Below, piece by piece: positions 17,279 to 27,194 of a stretch of DNA of 64,000 nt (position 1 is its first letter; each line of letters begins with the position of its first letter). The notes below the pieces were generated by a model. It did no database searches, was not told the origin of the DNA, and worked only from the letters and a program-made list of their open reading frames with translations. The stretch covers positions 124,001 to 188,000 of the forward strand of contig NZ_PUIA01000038.1 of assembly GCF_002967715.1 (NCBI RefSeq), written 5' to 3'. Both the position numbers and the translations under genes were made by a program. This DNA is from Blastopirellula marina. Lineage in GTDB: Bacteria; Planctomycetota; Planctomycetia; Pirellulales; Pirellulaceae.

Positions 17279-17698
17279 ATGTTCGAAGTCGTCCATACGC
17301 TGACTGATTGGTATGACGGGCCGAGACGAGGCATTGCGGATTTTCAAGGAATCTCGAATGTCTTCGAGTCTGAGTGGAGCGATGGTAATGACTTGGATGT
17401 AGACACATTTCTGTTAATGGCAATCGACTCGACGACATTCTCATTGGCTCTTGAAGACTGGGCGATTTGGCGCAGGTGGGAGACGGCATTTCATCAAGGC
17501 ACAGCGACCGGTGAAACGCACCCTGCTTTGCCCGAAGATCGAGAAAGGCATGAGGAGTTAGAGCGATTGCTTGAGCGACGCCTGCAAATTGATCCTGCGA
17601 TTGCAATTCGCCAGAAAGCAGAGTTTCGGGTGAGGAACGACCCGGAATGGAGTGGTGTGGGATGGCGGCCACTCGAAGTAAGGTGGCAAGATGCATGA
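17279..17698 (+). CDS. Hypothetical protein behind the YjbQ pseudogene
   Basis: 139 residues, soluble, rich in Trp, Asp and Glu. The N-terminal part (VVHTLTDWYDGPRRGIADF) and the later EDWAIWRRWETAFHQG suggest a small globular domain, and the rest contains an Arg/Glu-rich helix (ERHEELERLLERRLQ). I do not recognise it. Its position, starting 4 bp after the broken YjbQ copy, mirrors the 75-residue gene after the intact copy, though the two small proteins are not similar. Function unknown. Confidence 0.55.
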   Translation: MFEVVHTLTDWYDGPRRGIADFQGISNVFESEWSDGNDLDVDTFLLMAIDSTTFSLALEDWAIWRRWETAFHQGTATGETHPALPEDRERHEELERLLERRLQIDPAIAIRQKAEFRVRNDPEWSGVGWRPLEVRWQDA

Positions 17699-17932
17699 CA
17701 TCTGACCCTGCCCATCTCTGCGCCGGGTATTGGCTCGGATGCAAATATATGGCGGAAATTGCTCTTCGATGGACTGGTATTATCAGGTTGGGTTCGGGAA
17801 AAGAAATTAGTCCCGTTTGCGTAAACTTTTCGCGTTCACTCTTAGTACCACTTATAAACGCGCCATGCGTCGCACCAATGTGCGACCCTGGACTTTTCTG
17901 CTCGATAGGCTCTCATCCTAGGAACGCCCACC

Positions 17933-19150
17933 ATGTTCATGCGTATTTCTTTGACGCTGACCGTTCTTGCCACGCTGGCAGTCCAGGCACATGCCGAAAC
18001 GACTTCCACCGATGTCGAAGGATTTCTGATTGAAGGGAAGTTGGCCGACGGCAAAGCTGCGATGCAGGCCCGCGTTGCCGAGGCACCGAAAGACTCCGAA
18101 GCGCAGTATGCCGTGGGGATCTTTTCGGTGCTGATCGCGGCGGAGAATTTGTCGCAGAACTTGTATCGCTATGGGCTGCGGCCAGATGCCCCGCGGGCTC
18201 CTTTTGTGCGAATGCCGGTGCCGAAGAATCCTGATCCAGAAGAGCTGACGTATGAGAAGTGGCGAGCCGTTCTGCAACAGTTCATCGATGATCTGGCAAT
18301 CGCTGAAGCTGAACTTGCCAAGGTCGACGATCCGGAGGTCAAGCTGAAACTGCCGGTCGGGATGGTACGCATGGACCTCAACGGCGACGGCAAAGCAGAA
18401 GATGGCGAAACTTTCTGGAAGGTCTTCACCGCGGTTGCCTGGAGGGCTGCCAAGCTGGATGAAGATGAGCAGCGATTTGAAATTGGCTTCGATAAGGCCG
18501 ACGTTCATTGGATGATTGGTTATACCCACCTACTTCGAGCGATGGCGGAAGCGTACCTGGCCTCCGATACGAGCGAATTCTTTGCCAACACGGCGTCCAT
18601 TTTCTTCGAGGGAGTGGAGTCACCTTTGGCGGAGTTGCACACCGATCGGCAGAACAATTTTATGGATCAGATTGCCGACGCCGTGCTAACGGTCCATCTC
18701 ATGAAGTTCGAACTGGTTGAACCCGAGCGTATGGAAGTAGCTCGGCAGCATCTGCTGACGATGATCTCGCAAAGCAGGTTGGTCTGGCAGTATTGCACTC
18801 AGGAAACGGATAATGATCGCGAATGGATTCCCAATGCCAAGCAAACGAGCCTGACGCCACTGACGGTGAACGAGGCTCGGGTCGCAGGTTGGGCGGCGTT
18901 TCTGAACGAGGCCGAGGAGGTTCTAGAGGGGAAGAAGTTGCTTCCCCACTGGCGAGTCAACGATGGACGCGGAATCAACTTGCGCCGCGTATTTACCGAG
19001 CCGACTAATTTCGATTTGATCGGCTGGGTACATGGCGTGTCGGCGCTACCTTACCTGGAAGAAGGGGACAAGGTTTCGATGGATACGGCCAGGACCCTTT
19101 CGCGTACGTTCGAGGGACGGTTCCTGGTGTTTGCCGTTTGGTTCCAGTGA
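17933..19150 (+). CDS. Secreted hypothetical protein with a lone calcium-type loop
   Basis: 405 residues. A signal peptide ends near AHA at residue 21. The mature protein is mainly helical, begins with TPR-like spacing (LADGKAAMQARVAEAPKDSEAQYAVG would be the first hairpin; only part quoted as motif), and contains one EF-type loop DLNGDGKAEDGE at residues 148-159. No catalytic motif is seen. Two ATGs six bases apart (17933 and 17939) could start it. No named family recognised; probably a planctomycete-specific periplasmic protein. A stable hairpin follows the gene. Confidence 0.65.
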   Translation: MFMRISLTLTVLATLAVQAHAETTSTDVEGFLIEGKLADGKAAMQARVAEAPKDSEAQYAVGIFSVLIAAENLSQNLYRYGLRPDAPRAPFVRMPVPKNPDPEELTYEKWRAVLQQFIDDLAIAEAELAKVDDPEVKLKLPVGMVRMDLNGDGKAEDGETFWKVFTAVAWRAAKLDEDEQRFEIGFDKADVHWMIGYTHLLRAMAEAYLASDTSEFFANTASIFFEGVESPLAELHTDRQNNFMDQIADAVLTVHLMKFELVEPERMEVARQHLLTMISQSRLVWQYCTQETDNDREWIPNAKQTSLTPLTVNEARVAGWAAFLNEAEEVLEGKKLLPHWRVNDGRGINLRRVFTEPTNFDLIGWVHGVSALPYLEEGDKVSMDTARTLSRTFEGRFLVFAVWFQ

Positions 19151-19155
19151 CGGAT

Positions 19156-19182
19156 GCTTACGCAAGAGGCTCTTGTGTAAGC
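19156..19182 (+). terminator. Hairpin after the secreted hypothetical gene
   Basis: GCTTACGCAAGA at 19156-19167 pairs with TCTTGTGTAAGC at 19171-19182 (11 Watson-Crick pairs, one G-T) around a 3-nt loop, six bases after the stop codon. No T-run follows, so termination strength is uncertain. Confidence 0.5.
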
Positions 19183-19273
19183 TTCAGGCATTCACACGGG
19201 AAAGCGAACCACAATGCGAATTCGCTTGTCCGGATAGGGAGCTATTATTGAGGCTTTCAGGGATACGTCTTCG

Positions 19274-20014
19274 ATGCTCCGCACGTTTGTCGCACTATTC
19301 GATTTTGATTATCCCAATGGTGGGCGTACGCACTTTACGAAGTTGGCATCGAAGCTCGGAGAGCGTTTTGACGCTTTGCCACAAATAGTTGACAAGCCCC
19401 TCTTTTCCTACGGGAAAAACGGTAGAACTCAACTCGAACAGCTTCGTATGCTCGATGTATCACGGCCTGCGATTGTCTATCTGTCGAGTATCTCGATGCA
19501 TTCCTCCCTTCTCACTATTGGAGATTTTGACGCGTCCGATTTGGTTTTACCGCTCTGTTATGATTCCGTCGAGTCGTTTATCAAGAGCCCGGTCGTACGT
19601 GGCTTCCGTGTTCCTGATAACCTGGCAGCAAAAACGACATTGGATGATACGGCGGTCATGATCAGCGATCTTGCTCGATTTCGAGATGACGAAGATCAGC
19701 TACCGGACGATGGCATCTTTCGTGTTCTCGACCATTACGACGATGTCTATGTCTGTAAAGTGCTAGATTTTGATCGTTACTTCCAGCACGCGGCGATTTT
19801 TGGGGACCAGCCGTTCTTTTTGCCTGCGGATGTGAACGTTGATTTTCGCGAGTGTATCCGGCAGTTGAATAAATACTCGCTAAGGGAGTACTTGCTCAAG
19901 CGATCGATTTCATTCGCAACACTGGGGGACGATCACCAAGATGACGAGTTTGCCGTTTCGTATGCCATGGACTGTTGGCAGCTCAGCGGCAGCGAATTGA
20001 TGTTTGTTCGTTAG
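19274..20014 (+). CDS. Orphan hypothetical protein
   Basis: 246 residues, soluble, acidic, rich in Asp and Phe (FVALFDFDYPNGGRTHFT at the start; FDRYFQHAAIFGDQPFFL later). No membrane segment or known motif. Base composition is AT-richer than the flanking genes, which may indicate acquired DNA. Its TAG shares the TTAG at 20011-20014 with the stop of the opposite gene. I do not recognise the family. Confidence 0.6.
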   Translation: MLRTFVALFDFDYPNGGRTHFTKLASKLGERFDALPQIVDKPLFSYGKNGRTQLEQLRMLDVSRPAIVYLSSISMHSSLLTIGDFDASDLVLPLCYDSVESFIKSPVVRGFRVPDNLAAKTTLDDTAVMISDLARFRDDEDQLPDDGIFRVLDHYDDVYVCKVLDFDRYFQHAAIFGDQPFFLPADVNVDFRECIRQLNKYSLREYLLKRSISFATLGDDHQDDEFAVSYAMDCWQLSGSELMFVR

Positions 20015-20898
20015 TCGACCATTCGGTCTAATGCCATCAGCGCAACCCGCCATGGTGCCTGGCGGGTTTCTTGGGTTTGCCACCACTGCTGGACGATTTC
20101 GGCGAGTGTCTCGTGCCCGATGTGGGTTACCTGCCAAAGCTTCATGGAATCGGCCAGGGTTACCGTCCCAGGCCTGACCAGTTCTACTTCTTCTGCCGCG
20201 TACAAGATGCCAGGCAAGGTGGCTAGCCGCGCGATGAGACCGATGCGGTCGGGATCGATTTCTTCGCTGTACTTGGGGAGGTCCAGATTCAGTTGCGAGA
20301 GCAACCAGCCCAGTCGGGCTACTTCAGGAAGTTGGGGATGCGGGTCGTAGAGCATCCCCTCCAGGCGAACACTGTTATAGGCCAGGTGTGCCGTGCCGCG
20401 GCCTCCACTGATCGGAAGTACCAAGATCACGTCGGCTGTTTCCGGCAAGAACTCTTCTGGCAAAACCCGTTGAAGAAAGTAGAGCAGGCCGGGGCCGCGT
20501 GCTTCCCAGGCCTCGCGTAGGGGACGACGGCGAAGAATAAGTTCTTCCGCGGCTTTGGGAACCGCTAGCGAGTACGTATTGGCAAGGTCGGATAGAGCAC
20601 CGCCAATGGAGGTCGCAAAGCTCGACTCACTCGCTTCCAGTCCGTGGGTCTTGCGAAGGACCGCTTTGGCCAGTTCGACCTTCCCATCGAGCTGCGCCGA
20701 TAGGGGTAAAGCGTGTCTCCAGAATAGTTTGGGCGCAATTTGAGCCGTTTGAAGCTCGCTGACCAGACGTTTCGCGGCCGGGGCTACGGCGTTCACCAGC
20801 TCTTCAGAAACCCCTAAGGGAGGATTGCCCGCGAGAATCTGGGCGGCATGCAAGCAACTTGTCCAAGTATTTTCTTGCCAGCGAAGTTCCAGATTCAT
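20011..20898 (-). CDS. Hypothetical protein divergent from speA
   Basis: 295 residues, no signal peptide. Leucine- and alanine-rich helical protein; a central segment with hydrophobic strands (DVILVLPISGGRGTAHLAYN) and a C-terminal helix bundle ending in WRVALMALDRMVD. No catalytic motif is evident and no family is recognised. It is transcribed divergently from arginine decarboxylase with about 150 bp between the starts, and ends tail to tail with the orphan gene by a four-base stop overlap. Confidence 0.65.
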   Translation of the reverse strand: MNLELRWQENTWTSCLHAAQILAGNPPLGVSEELVNAVAPAAKRLVSELQTAQIAPKLFWRHALPLSAQLDGKVELAKAVLRKTHGLEASESSFATSIGGALSDLANTYSLAVPKAAEELILRRRPLREAWEARGPGLLYFLQRVLPEEFLPETADVILVLPISGGRGTAHLAYNSVRLEGMLYDPHPQLPEVARLGWLLSQLNLDLPKYSEEIDPDRIGLIARLATLPGILYAAEEVELVRPGTVTLADSMKLWQVTHIGHETLAEIVQQWWQTQETRQAPWRVALMALDRMVD

Positions 20899-21046
20899 CC
20901 TTAGGTTCCTTCCGTTGGGGTGGGTTCATGTTCTAAAATCATCTCTTTCGCCGCAGCCGATTGCAACCGACAGGGAGAAACGTTTGTCCCGTGGTAGTCG
21001 GCTGGCGTCCCAAAATCGTTCTGCACGCCCCAGGAGAGTGGAACTT

Positions 21047-22951
21047 ATGCTGAAAGAGAATGGCAACCGGTGGACCGCCGCCGATTCTACCGATCTGTAC
21101 GAAGTTGACCGGTGGGGAAAGAGCTATTTCAGCGTCAGTGAAGAAGGGCACCTACTGGTCCATCCCTCGAAGTCTGCGGATAAAGCGATCGATCTGAAGA
21201 CCGTGGTCGATCGGCTCGAGGCCCGCGGGATCGATCTGCCGATCTTGCTGCGTTTCAGCGAGATTCTGCAAAACCGCCTGGGGGAGATCAACAACGCCTT
21301 CGCAACAGCCATCTCGGAATACGATTACCAAAACAAGTACTCGTGCATCTACCCGATCAAGGTGAATCAGCAGCGACACGTGGTCGAAGAAGTGTTGGAC
21401 TACGGCCGCCCTTTTGGTTTCGGTTTAGAAGCAGGCAGCAAGCCAGAGCTTTTGGCTGTGATTGCGATGACGGACGAAAATACACCGATCATCTGTAACG
21501 GATTCAAAGACGAAGAATACATCGAGATCGCCATGTACGGCCAGAAACTTGGCCGCACGATCATCCCTGTGGTCGAGAAGTACACCGAGCTGGCACTCAT
21601 TCTTAAGACCGCCAAAGAAATTGGCGTGCGACCCAAGATCGGCTTTCGTGTGAAACTGGCATCGCGAGGGAAAGGGCGTTGGTCGGCCAGCGGTGGCTAC
21701 CACAGCAAGTTCGGCCTGACCGTGACGGAAGTTCTGCGGGCCTTGGACGAACTCAAATCGCACGGCATGGAAGACTGCTTCAACCTGTTGCACTACCACC
21801 AGGGGAGCCAGGTCAGTAACATTCGCTACGTGAAAACTGCGCTGATCGAAGCAGCCCGAATCTATGTCGATCTGGTCAAGCGTGGTGCCGGTTTGAAGTA
21901 CTTGGACGTTGGTGGCGGTCTGGGCGTCGATTATGACGGTTCGCAAACCGACTTCCATTCCAGCATGAATTACACACTGGACGAATACGCTCGCGACGTG
22001 GTCTCGCACGTTCAGTCGATCTGCAACGAAGCCGAGGTTCCTCATCCGCATTTATTGTCGGAAAGTGGCCGCGCCGTTGTCGCTTTCCATAGCGTGCTGG
22101 TCTTCGGTACGTTAGGCGTGGCCGAACAAGGGCTGGGTGAGCTGAAGCAGGAGTTCGATGAAGACACTCCAACACCACTGCGTGACCTGAAAGAGGCGTA
22201 TGCTTCGGTTGGTCCGCGTACCGTATTGGAGAGCTTTCACGATGCTCAAATGGCGCTGGACATGGCCTTGTCGATGTTCGGCAACGGCAACCTGACCTTA
22301 GAGCAGCGCAGCGAAGCGGAAACGTTGTACTGGAATCTTTGCTTCAAGATTCGCGGACTCATCAGCGAGCTCGATCACGTGCCGGAAGAGTTTGAAGGCC
22401 TCGATCGGATGCTCTGCGATACCTACTTCTGTAATTTCTCGTTGTTTCAGTCGCTACCAGATAACTGGGCCATCAACCAGTTGTTCCCTATCATGCCGAT
22501 CCATCGGCTGAATGAAGAGCCACAACGGCACGCCGTGATTGGTGATATTACCTGCGACAGCGATGGCAAGATTGATCAGTTCATCGATCGCCGCCACGTG
22601 AAGCGAACGCTGCAACTGCACCGCTACGACGGCAATCCGTATTACATGGGTGCCTTCCTGGTCGGGGCGTATCAGGAAGTGCTGGGAGACCTGCACAACT
22701 TGTTTGGCGACACGAACGCGGTCCACGTCGAAATCGACGACCAAGGCGAACCTTCTTTCACGCACATCATCAAGGGGGATACGGTGCAAGAAGTGCTGCA
22801 TTACATGCAGTTCAACGAAGAAGAGTTGACTCGGCAGATGCAGCGCAGCGTGGAACAGTCGATCAAGCGTGGGGCCATCGAGGCCAAGGAAGCAGGTATG
22901 ATCATGAAGTTCTATGAATCAGGCCTGCGAGGTTACACCTACTTGGAATAA
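21047..22951 (+). CDS. speA: Biosynthetic arginine decarboxylase
   Basis: 634 residues, the usual size for SpeA. The PLP lysine is Lys105 in IYPIKVNQQRHV; further family marks are the HYHQGSQVSNI segment, the glycine-rich YLDVGGGLGVDYDGS that holds the cofactor phosphate, and the C-terminal GAYQEVLGDLHNLFGD. The enzyme makes agmatine, a precursor of putrescine and other polyamines. The ATG at 21047 has AGGAGA ten bases upstream; the open frame before it (from 20825) overlaps the divergent gene and is not coding. All residues expected for activity are present. It converges with the giant cytochrome gene 10 bp later. Confidence 0.95.
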   Translation: MLKENGNRWTAADSTDLYEVDRWGKSYFSVSEEGHLLVHPSKSADKAIDLKTVVDRLEARGIDLPILLRFSEILQNRLGEINNAFATAISEYDYQNKYSCIYPIKVNQQRHVVEEVLDYGRPFGFGLEAGSKPELLAVIAMTDENTPIICNGFKDEEYIEIAMYGQKLGRTIIPVVEKYTELALILKTAKEIGVRPKIGFRVKLASRGKGRWSASGGYHSKFGLTVTEVLRALDELKSHGMEDCFNLLHYHQGSQVSNIRYVKTALIEAARIYVDLVKRGAGLKYLDVGGGLGVDYDGSQTDFHSSMNYTLDEYARDVVSHVQSICNEAEVPHPHLLSESGRAVVAFHSVLVFGTLGVAEQGLGELKQEFDEDTPTPLRDLKEAYASVGPRTVLESFHDAQMALDMALSMFGNGNLTLEQRSEAETLYWNLCFKIRGLISELDHVPEEFEGLDRMLCDTYFCNFSLFQSLPDNWAINQLFPIMPIHRLNEEPQRHAVIGDITCDSDGKIDQFIDRRHVKRTLQLHRYDGNPYYMGAFLVGAYQEVLGDLHNLFGDTNAVHVEIDDQGEPSFTHIIKGDTVQEVLHYMQFNEEELTRQMQRSVEQSIKRGAIEAKEAGMIMKFYESGLRGYTYLE

Positions 22952-22961
22952 ATCCTCGCCA

Positions 22962-25900
22962 CTACGGAGCTTTCAGCTTGCGTAGCGTGTAGTGGGCTTC
23001 CTTGGGCCACAGCTTTCCTTGATCGCCGGCGATCTCGTCGTCCAGGAAGATCTCGTAGACGAAACCTTCGCGGAGGGGAGCTTCCAGCGTGATGGTCGCT
23101 TCCAACCGGTCTGGAGAGACGTCGATTTTTTCGACGCTTTCCAACCGACGCTGTTGATCGTCGCCCCCGTAGGCCGGGGTCGAAACGCGTGTGTAGGATG
23201 CCACGGTGTAGTTGCTAGGCAAGCCGCCATGTGTGGCATCGATCTGGTCAGTAAAGCGAACCTTAAAGCCGGTTGGCGTCGCCGTTACCTCGTCGATTCC
23301 CAGCGGTAGATGAACCGACTTGGGACGCATCCGGGTGAACGAACCGATGTTGTTTCCACCACCCCATCCGGCGTCGCGAATGTTGCCGATGTACAGATCG
23401 CCATCTGGGGCAACCGCGCAGCTGATCGGGCCGAGAAGTCCTTTTTCGACATCTTGCGGTGGATCGATGGTCATGGGGTAGATGGCCCCTTGCATGACAC
23501 CGTCGACCTCTTCCAGGCTCATACGCACTAAGCGACGAGTATCGTATTCGCACCCCACTAAGTCCCCTTCCCAAGGTCCATACAGGTCATAACCCAATCG
23601 CTCGCGTTCCGTTTTAGGGGTTTCGAGGAAGCAAATGCCATTCACGCTGCGTGTCCACGGATGCGGTATCGCGATCGACGGAGGTGTTTCTGGCGGATTG
23701 AATCCAGGCGTGCGATCAATCGCATTGATGAAGCCATATCGCAGCCCCGGCACGACGTGATTCAATTCGTTGAACGGATTGAAATTCCCCTGGTTGTCGG
23801 TCACGTACAGTTCCCCTCGACTGTTGCGGGCAATGCCCATCGGGAATCTGTGACCGGCGGTGAGTTCTTCCAGGCGAAACGTTTGTTTTGCGGGATCGAG
23901 CGTGTCGGGAATCAGCTTAAGCACCGTTCCACGCAAAGCGGCAGCTTCGGGAGTACGCTTGTCTTGTTGGCAAGGAACGGCCAGGTAGTAGTTGCCTTCT
24001 TCATCCTGAGGCAAGCCGACAACCCAGTCATGGTAGTCTTCGGTGTGTCCCCAGCCATGGGCCAGGTTGGTCACCTTCTCGACGACTCCATCACCATCCT
24101 CGTCCCAGAGACGAAGCAGGGCATATTTGTTGACGACATCGATGTATTTGTCGTACGCCTTGATGCCGTAAGGAGCCGCGTACTCGTCGCCAAATTGTGT
24201 GTAGGTGTCTTCCAGGCCATCGCCATCGCTATCGACCAGCTTCCACAATCGCCCTTTGAGGGAGCCAGCGATCAGGCTTCCGTTGGGCTGCCAGTCCATG
24301 GCGATAGGCATCATCTCGGTCGTAATGGGGAGACGCGTAGCAGACCATCCTGGCACGATGTCGAGCTCGACGGCGTTCGACTTACGAACCGGAATTGGCG
24401 GCTGCTGGGCAAGTGTTTCGCCTGGCAGCTCGAGCCGTACGGTCATGTCGATCGTATGATTTTCGCCTGGCCGGAGCCAAACGGTTGCGTCATCGCCGTA
24501 GGTGATGTTGGGTTGATTTTTGATGTGGAAAGAAATGTTTCCAGCTTCGTATCGCTGCGTCGGTTGGTCACCCGTGGATGTTCGATCGCGAAGCAGTTCC
24601 CCAGCAAGCGTTTTCTGGGGAAGGTGCAGGACGATGCTGGCCCCATCGGGAACATTCTGGAACTGCATCGTGCGGTGGAAGCCATTGATCGGTTTGCCAT
24701 CTTCCGACCACAGGGGTTGCCACGTTTCCACGACATCAATGTCGTAATATTCTCCCCCCTGCACGAAATACAGCGTGTGGGACCAGATCAATTTGTCCCC
24801 TTCGTAGCGAATGTCACGAAATCGCGTGATGAACTGGCCGTCACGTGCTGGTTCCGGTGGAGTGCCATTATTGTCGATCAGCAGGCGAATCTCGGGTTGT
24901 TGGCTGGCATCTCTCAGCAGGCCTCGAGCGCCGATCTCCCAGTGCCAGGTCTTTCCTTCGCTACGCTGGCGAGCCACATCGCCGACCCACCACTGCAGCA
25001 GCTTGCCACTTTCCAGGTCGTATAGCACGTTGTTGCGGTTGGGCAGGCCGACGAGGAAGGGTTTGATCAGGACATCCTTGTCGGTCAGTTTGATGACATC
25101 GGTCAGCACTACTGGGCGCGAGGTCTCCGTTCGTGTTCCGTTGAAGCGAACAATGCGGACGGGATCGGGTTTGGGGGGAGTGAAGTCTGGCGTATTGAGC
25201 ACCTTCCAGACGGCGGCCAGTTGGGTGTCGACGTTGTTGTCGAGAACGCCTTGGACAGGCAGCTTCACGCTGGGCATTTCCATGCGTGGGACGATTCGAG
25301 CTGGATCGTGTACCCAGCGGTAGAACCAGGGCTCGCGGATTCGCTTGCCTAGCATCGACAGGTCAGGCCCCTTTGCGTTGAGCGGAGCCTTGGGGGGGAT
25401 CATCGTGCCGACCTGGTGGCAGCTAGTGCAGCCGAAACCATCAGTAGTTACCAGACGCGATCCCGCGACGGTCGCGGCAAGGCCATCCAGTTCAGGTATT
25501 TCAAGCGAGGCGGGTGCCTTTTCAGGGATGCGATCCTGCGTGACGAAGTAATTGACCAGTGCCTGCTGTTCTTCAGGTGAGAGCTGGAACTTCGGCATCC
25601 GCACTTTTAGCCAAGGGCGATGGCTCCATTCGCTACGACGAATAGCCGCCAGCAACGCATCGTCATGTAGCTTATCGCCGACACTGTTGAGCGAAGGAGG
25701 AACCATCGCTGGTAGCTGCGACACCAAATCGGAGTGGGCATCGGCAACTTGCTTTGCCGTTTCTCCCAAGCCAGGCTTCGTGCCTCGGGGGTGACAGGCA
25801 AAGCAGTTGTTTTTCGTCAGGACCCAGGCCGCGTCTGGCGTATCAGACTTCTCGTGCTTGGCCCGAGACACTTCGCGAATATAGGTTGTGATTGCATCCT

Positions 25901-27194
25901 GATCTTCCTGGGCCAAGCGATACCCTGGCTGCCCCTTCTGAGGATTTGGCTGATCCATGCATCCGGCCTGCCACAAGTTGCCAGGTGTTAACGCGGTTTG
26001 CAGAGGCTGGGTGGACTTCGGGGCATCGCCAGGAAGCGCGTGGCAAGTGTTGCAGCGATTGGCAGCGATGATCTCGCGGCCCCGCTTCATAAGCAGTTCG
26101 TTGAACTTGCGTACGGGCGTCTTTGCGATCGACTTGTCTTCGGTGAGTGTCGCCAGGTAGGCCGTGATGTCGTCTCGTTCTTTATCATTTAGGTCGTAGA
26201 CAGGCATTCGGTGATCGGCGTTCAGTTTGGCTGGATCCTTGAGCCAAGTCGCAAAGAACTCTTTGGGACGTTTCGCGGCAACATTTGTCAGGTCTGGGCC
26301 ACCCATCACGTCCGCACGGCCAAGTTCTCCTATCTGGTGGCAAGCAGTGCATCCCAGGCTAAGTACCAGGTTCTGGCCGCTGGCGGCTGATCCCTTTACC
26401 GGCAGATCTTTCGTCTTCTCTCGCCGTTTGGATTCTGACAGAAGGTATTCGGTGACGGCTTTGACATCGTCGTCAGAAAGATCGAAGTGGGGCATCCTGC
26501 GTAAGGTGTCTTTTTCCTGCCCATTATCTTTCAGCCACGATTGCAGCCAGCTTTCTGAAATGTTGCCATCCAACTGCGCCAGGGATGGGGCTTTCTCCGC
26601 AGGCGGCTGCTGTTGAATGTCATGGCATGATGTGCAGCGGTAACCAGCGATCAGTTCTCGTCCATGGTTAAAGGGCTGTTCGATTGTCTTGTCGATATCG
26701 TGGAAGAAGTACTCGGCGGAGATGGGTTCCAGAGGGAAATCGGGGCCAGCCCAGAACAGACGAAATTCTGCGTTGGGCTGTGTCTTGGCGAAATCGATTT
26801 GAATTGGATGCCAGTCGAACTTCATTGGTAGCGGCTTGCCGGTTACCCACTGGGGTGTCTGCGTGTTGGCTTCCAGGACGACTTCTCCTTCGAGCTTTAC
26901 GCGGACCTTGCCGCAGACAAAGGCATAAAGGGTGTAGTTGCCCGAGGTTCGGCTCAGCAGAAGCCCATCCCACCGTGCACTGAACTTGCCATCGCTGACA
27001 CGGACGTCTGGGGAACTACGCTGCCAATTGAACGAGATCGTGGGATCGATGCGGACGCAGTGCGAGCCGTCGCTGCCTTGGATGGTAGTGATCAGGCCCG
27101 AGCGAAAGTCATCTTCGAACTGAGCTAGCAGTGGGCTGGCGAGGCCGGCAGTGAGGAGGGCGGCCATCGTGAACGCTAAAGGAAGGTATCGCAC
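22962..27194 (-). CDS. Giant pentahaem cytochrome with PA14-like and propeller domains
   Basis: 1410 residues, exported (signal peptide, cleavage near LLAQ, residue 25). Residues 26-165 look like a PA14-type beta-sandwich (sugar-binding in other proteins). Five c-type haem sites follow: CTSCH 187-191, CTACH 282-286, CNTCH 381-385, CFACH 464-468 and CTSCH 589-593. Residues about 690-940 form a domain of unknown type. The last 460 residues resemble the propeller of the large membrane-bound dehydrogenases of planctomycetes (LVDSDGDGLEDTYT, VTNLAHGWGHTEDYHDWVV). This is a typical but poorly studied planctomycete protein, probably oxidising a sugar or polyol in the periplasm and passing electrons along its haems. 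Substrate unknown. Confidence 0.85.
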   Translation of the reverse strand: MRYLPLAFTMAALLTAGLASPLLAQFEDDFRSGLITTIQGSDGSHCVRIDPTISFNWQRSSPDVRVSDGKFSARWDGLLLSRTSGNYTLYAFVCGKVRVKLEGEVVLEANTQTPQWVTGKPLPMKFDWHPIQIDFAKTQPNAEFRLFWAGPDFPLEPISAEYFFHDIDKTIEQPFNHGRELIAGYRCTSCHDIQQQPPAEKAPSLAQLDGNISESWLQSWLKDNGQEKDTLRRMPHFDLSDDDVKAVTEYLLSESKRREKTKDLPVKGSAASGQNLVLSLGCTACHQIGELGRADVMGGPDLTNVAAKRPKEFFATWLKDPAKLNADHRMPVYDLNDKERDDITAYLATLTEDKSIAKTPVRKFNELLMKRGREIIAANRCNTCHALPGDAPKSTQPLQTALTPGNLWQAGCMDQPNPQKGQPGYRLAQEDQDAITTYIREVSRAKHEKSDTPDAAWVLTKNNCFACHPRGTKPGLGETAKQVADAHSDLVSQLPAMVPPSLNSVGDKLHDDALLAAIRRSEWSHRPWLKVRMPKFQLSPEEQQALVNYFVTQDRIPEKAPASLEIPELDGLAATVAGSRLVTTDGFGCTSCHQVGTMIPPKAPLNAKGPDLSMLGKRIREPWFYRWVHDPARIVPRMEMPSVKLPVQGVLDNNVDTQLAAVWKVLNTPDFTPPKPDPVRIVRFNGTRTETSRPVVLTDVIKLTDKDVLIKPFLVGLPNRNNVLYDLESGKLLQWWVGDVARQRSEGKTWHWEIGARGLLRDASQQPEIRLLIDNNGTPPEPARDGQFITRFRDIRYEGDKLIWSHTLYFVQGGEYYDIDVVETWQPLWSEDGKPINGFHRTMQFQNVPDGASIVLHLPQKTLAGELLRDRTSTGDQPTQRYEAGNISFHIKNQPNITYGDDATVWLRPGENHTIDMTVRLELPGETLAQQPPIPVRKSNAVELDIVPGWSATRLPITTEMMPIAMDWQPNGSLIAGSLKGRLWKLVDSDGDGLEDTYTQFGDEYAAPYGIKAYDKYIDVVNKYALLRLWDEDGDGVVEKVTNLAHGWGHTEDYHDWVVGLPQDEEGNYYLAVPCQQDKRTPEAAALRGTVLKLIPDTLDPAKQTFRLEELTAGHRFPMGIARNSRGELYVTDNQGNFNPFNELNHVVPGLRYGFINAIDRTPGFNPPETPPSIAIPHPWTRSVNGICFLETPKTERERLGYDLYGPWEGDLVGCEYDTRRLVRMSLEEVDGVMQGAIYPMTIDPPQDVEKGLLGPISCAVAPDGDLYIGNIRDAGWGGGNNIGSFTRMRPKSVHLPLGIDEVTATPTGFKVRFTDQIDATHGGLPSNYTVASYTRVSTPAYGGDDQQRRLESVEKIDVSPDRLEATITLEAPLREGFVYEIFLDDEIAGDQGKLWPKEAHYTLRKLKAP

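Noticed and set aside
17699-17932. Short plus-strand open frame of 128 codons from 17647 to 18033
   Set aside because: It overlaps both neighbouring genes, is rich in Cys, Pro and His without pattern, and resembles a chance frame.
20825-21046. Extended N-terminus of arginine decarboxylase
   Set aside because: It runs antisense through the divergent gene; the known SpeA length and a good ribosome-binding site support the ATG at 21047.
23661-25025. 454-residue plus-strand open frame inside the cytochrome gene
   Set aside because: It lies fully within the giant cytochrome in the opposite strand, has no motif, and reflects codon bias of the real gene.
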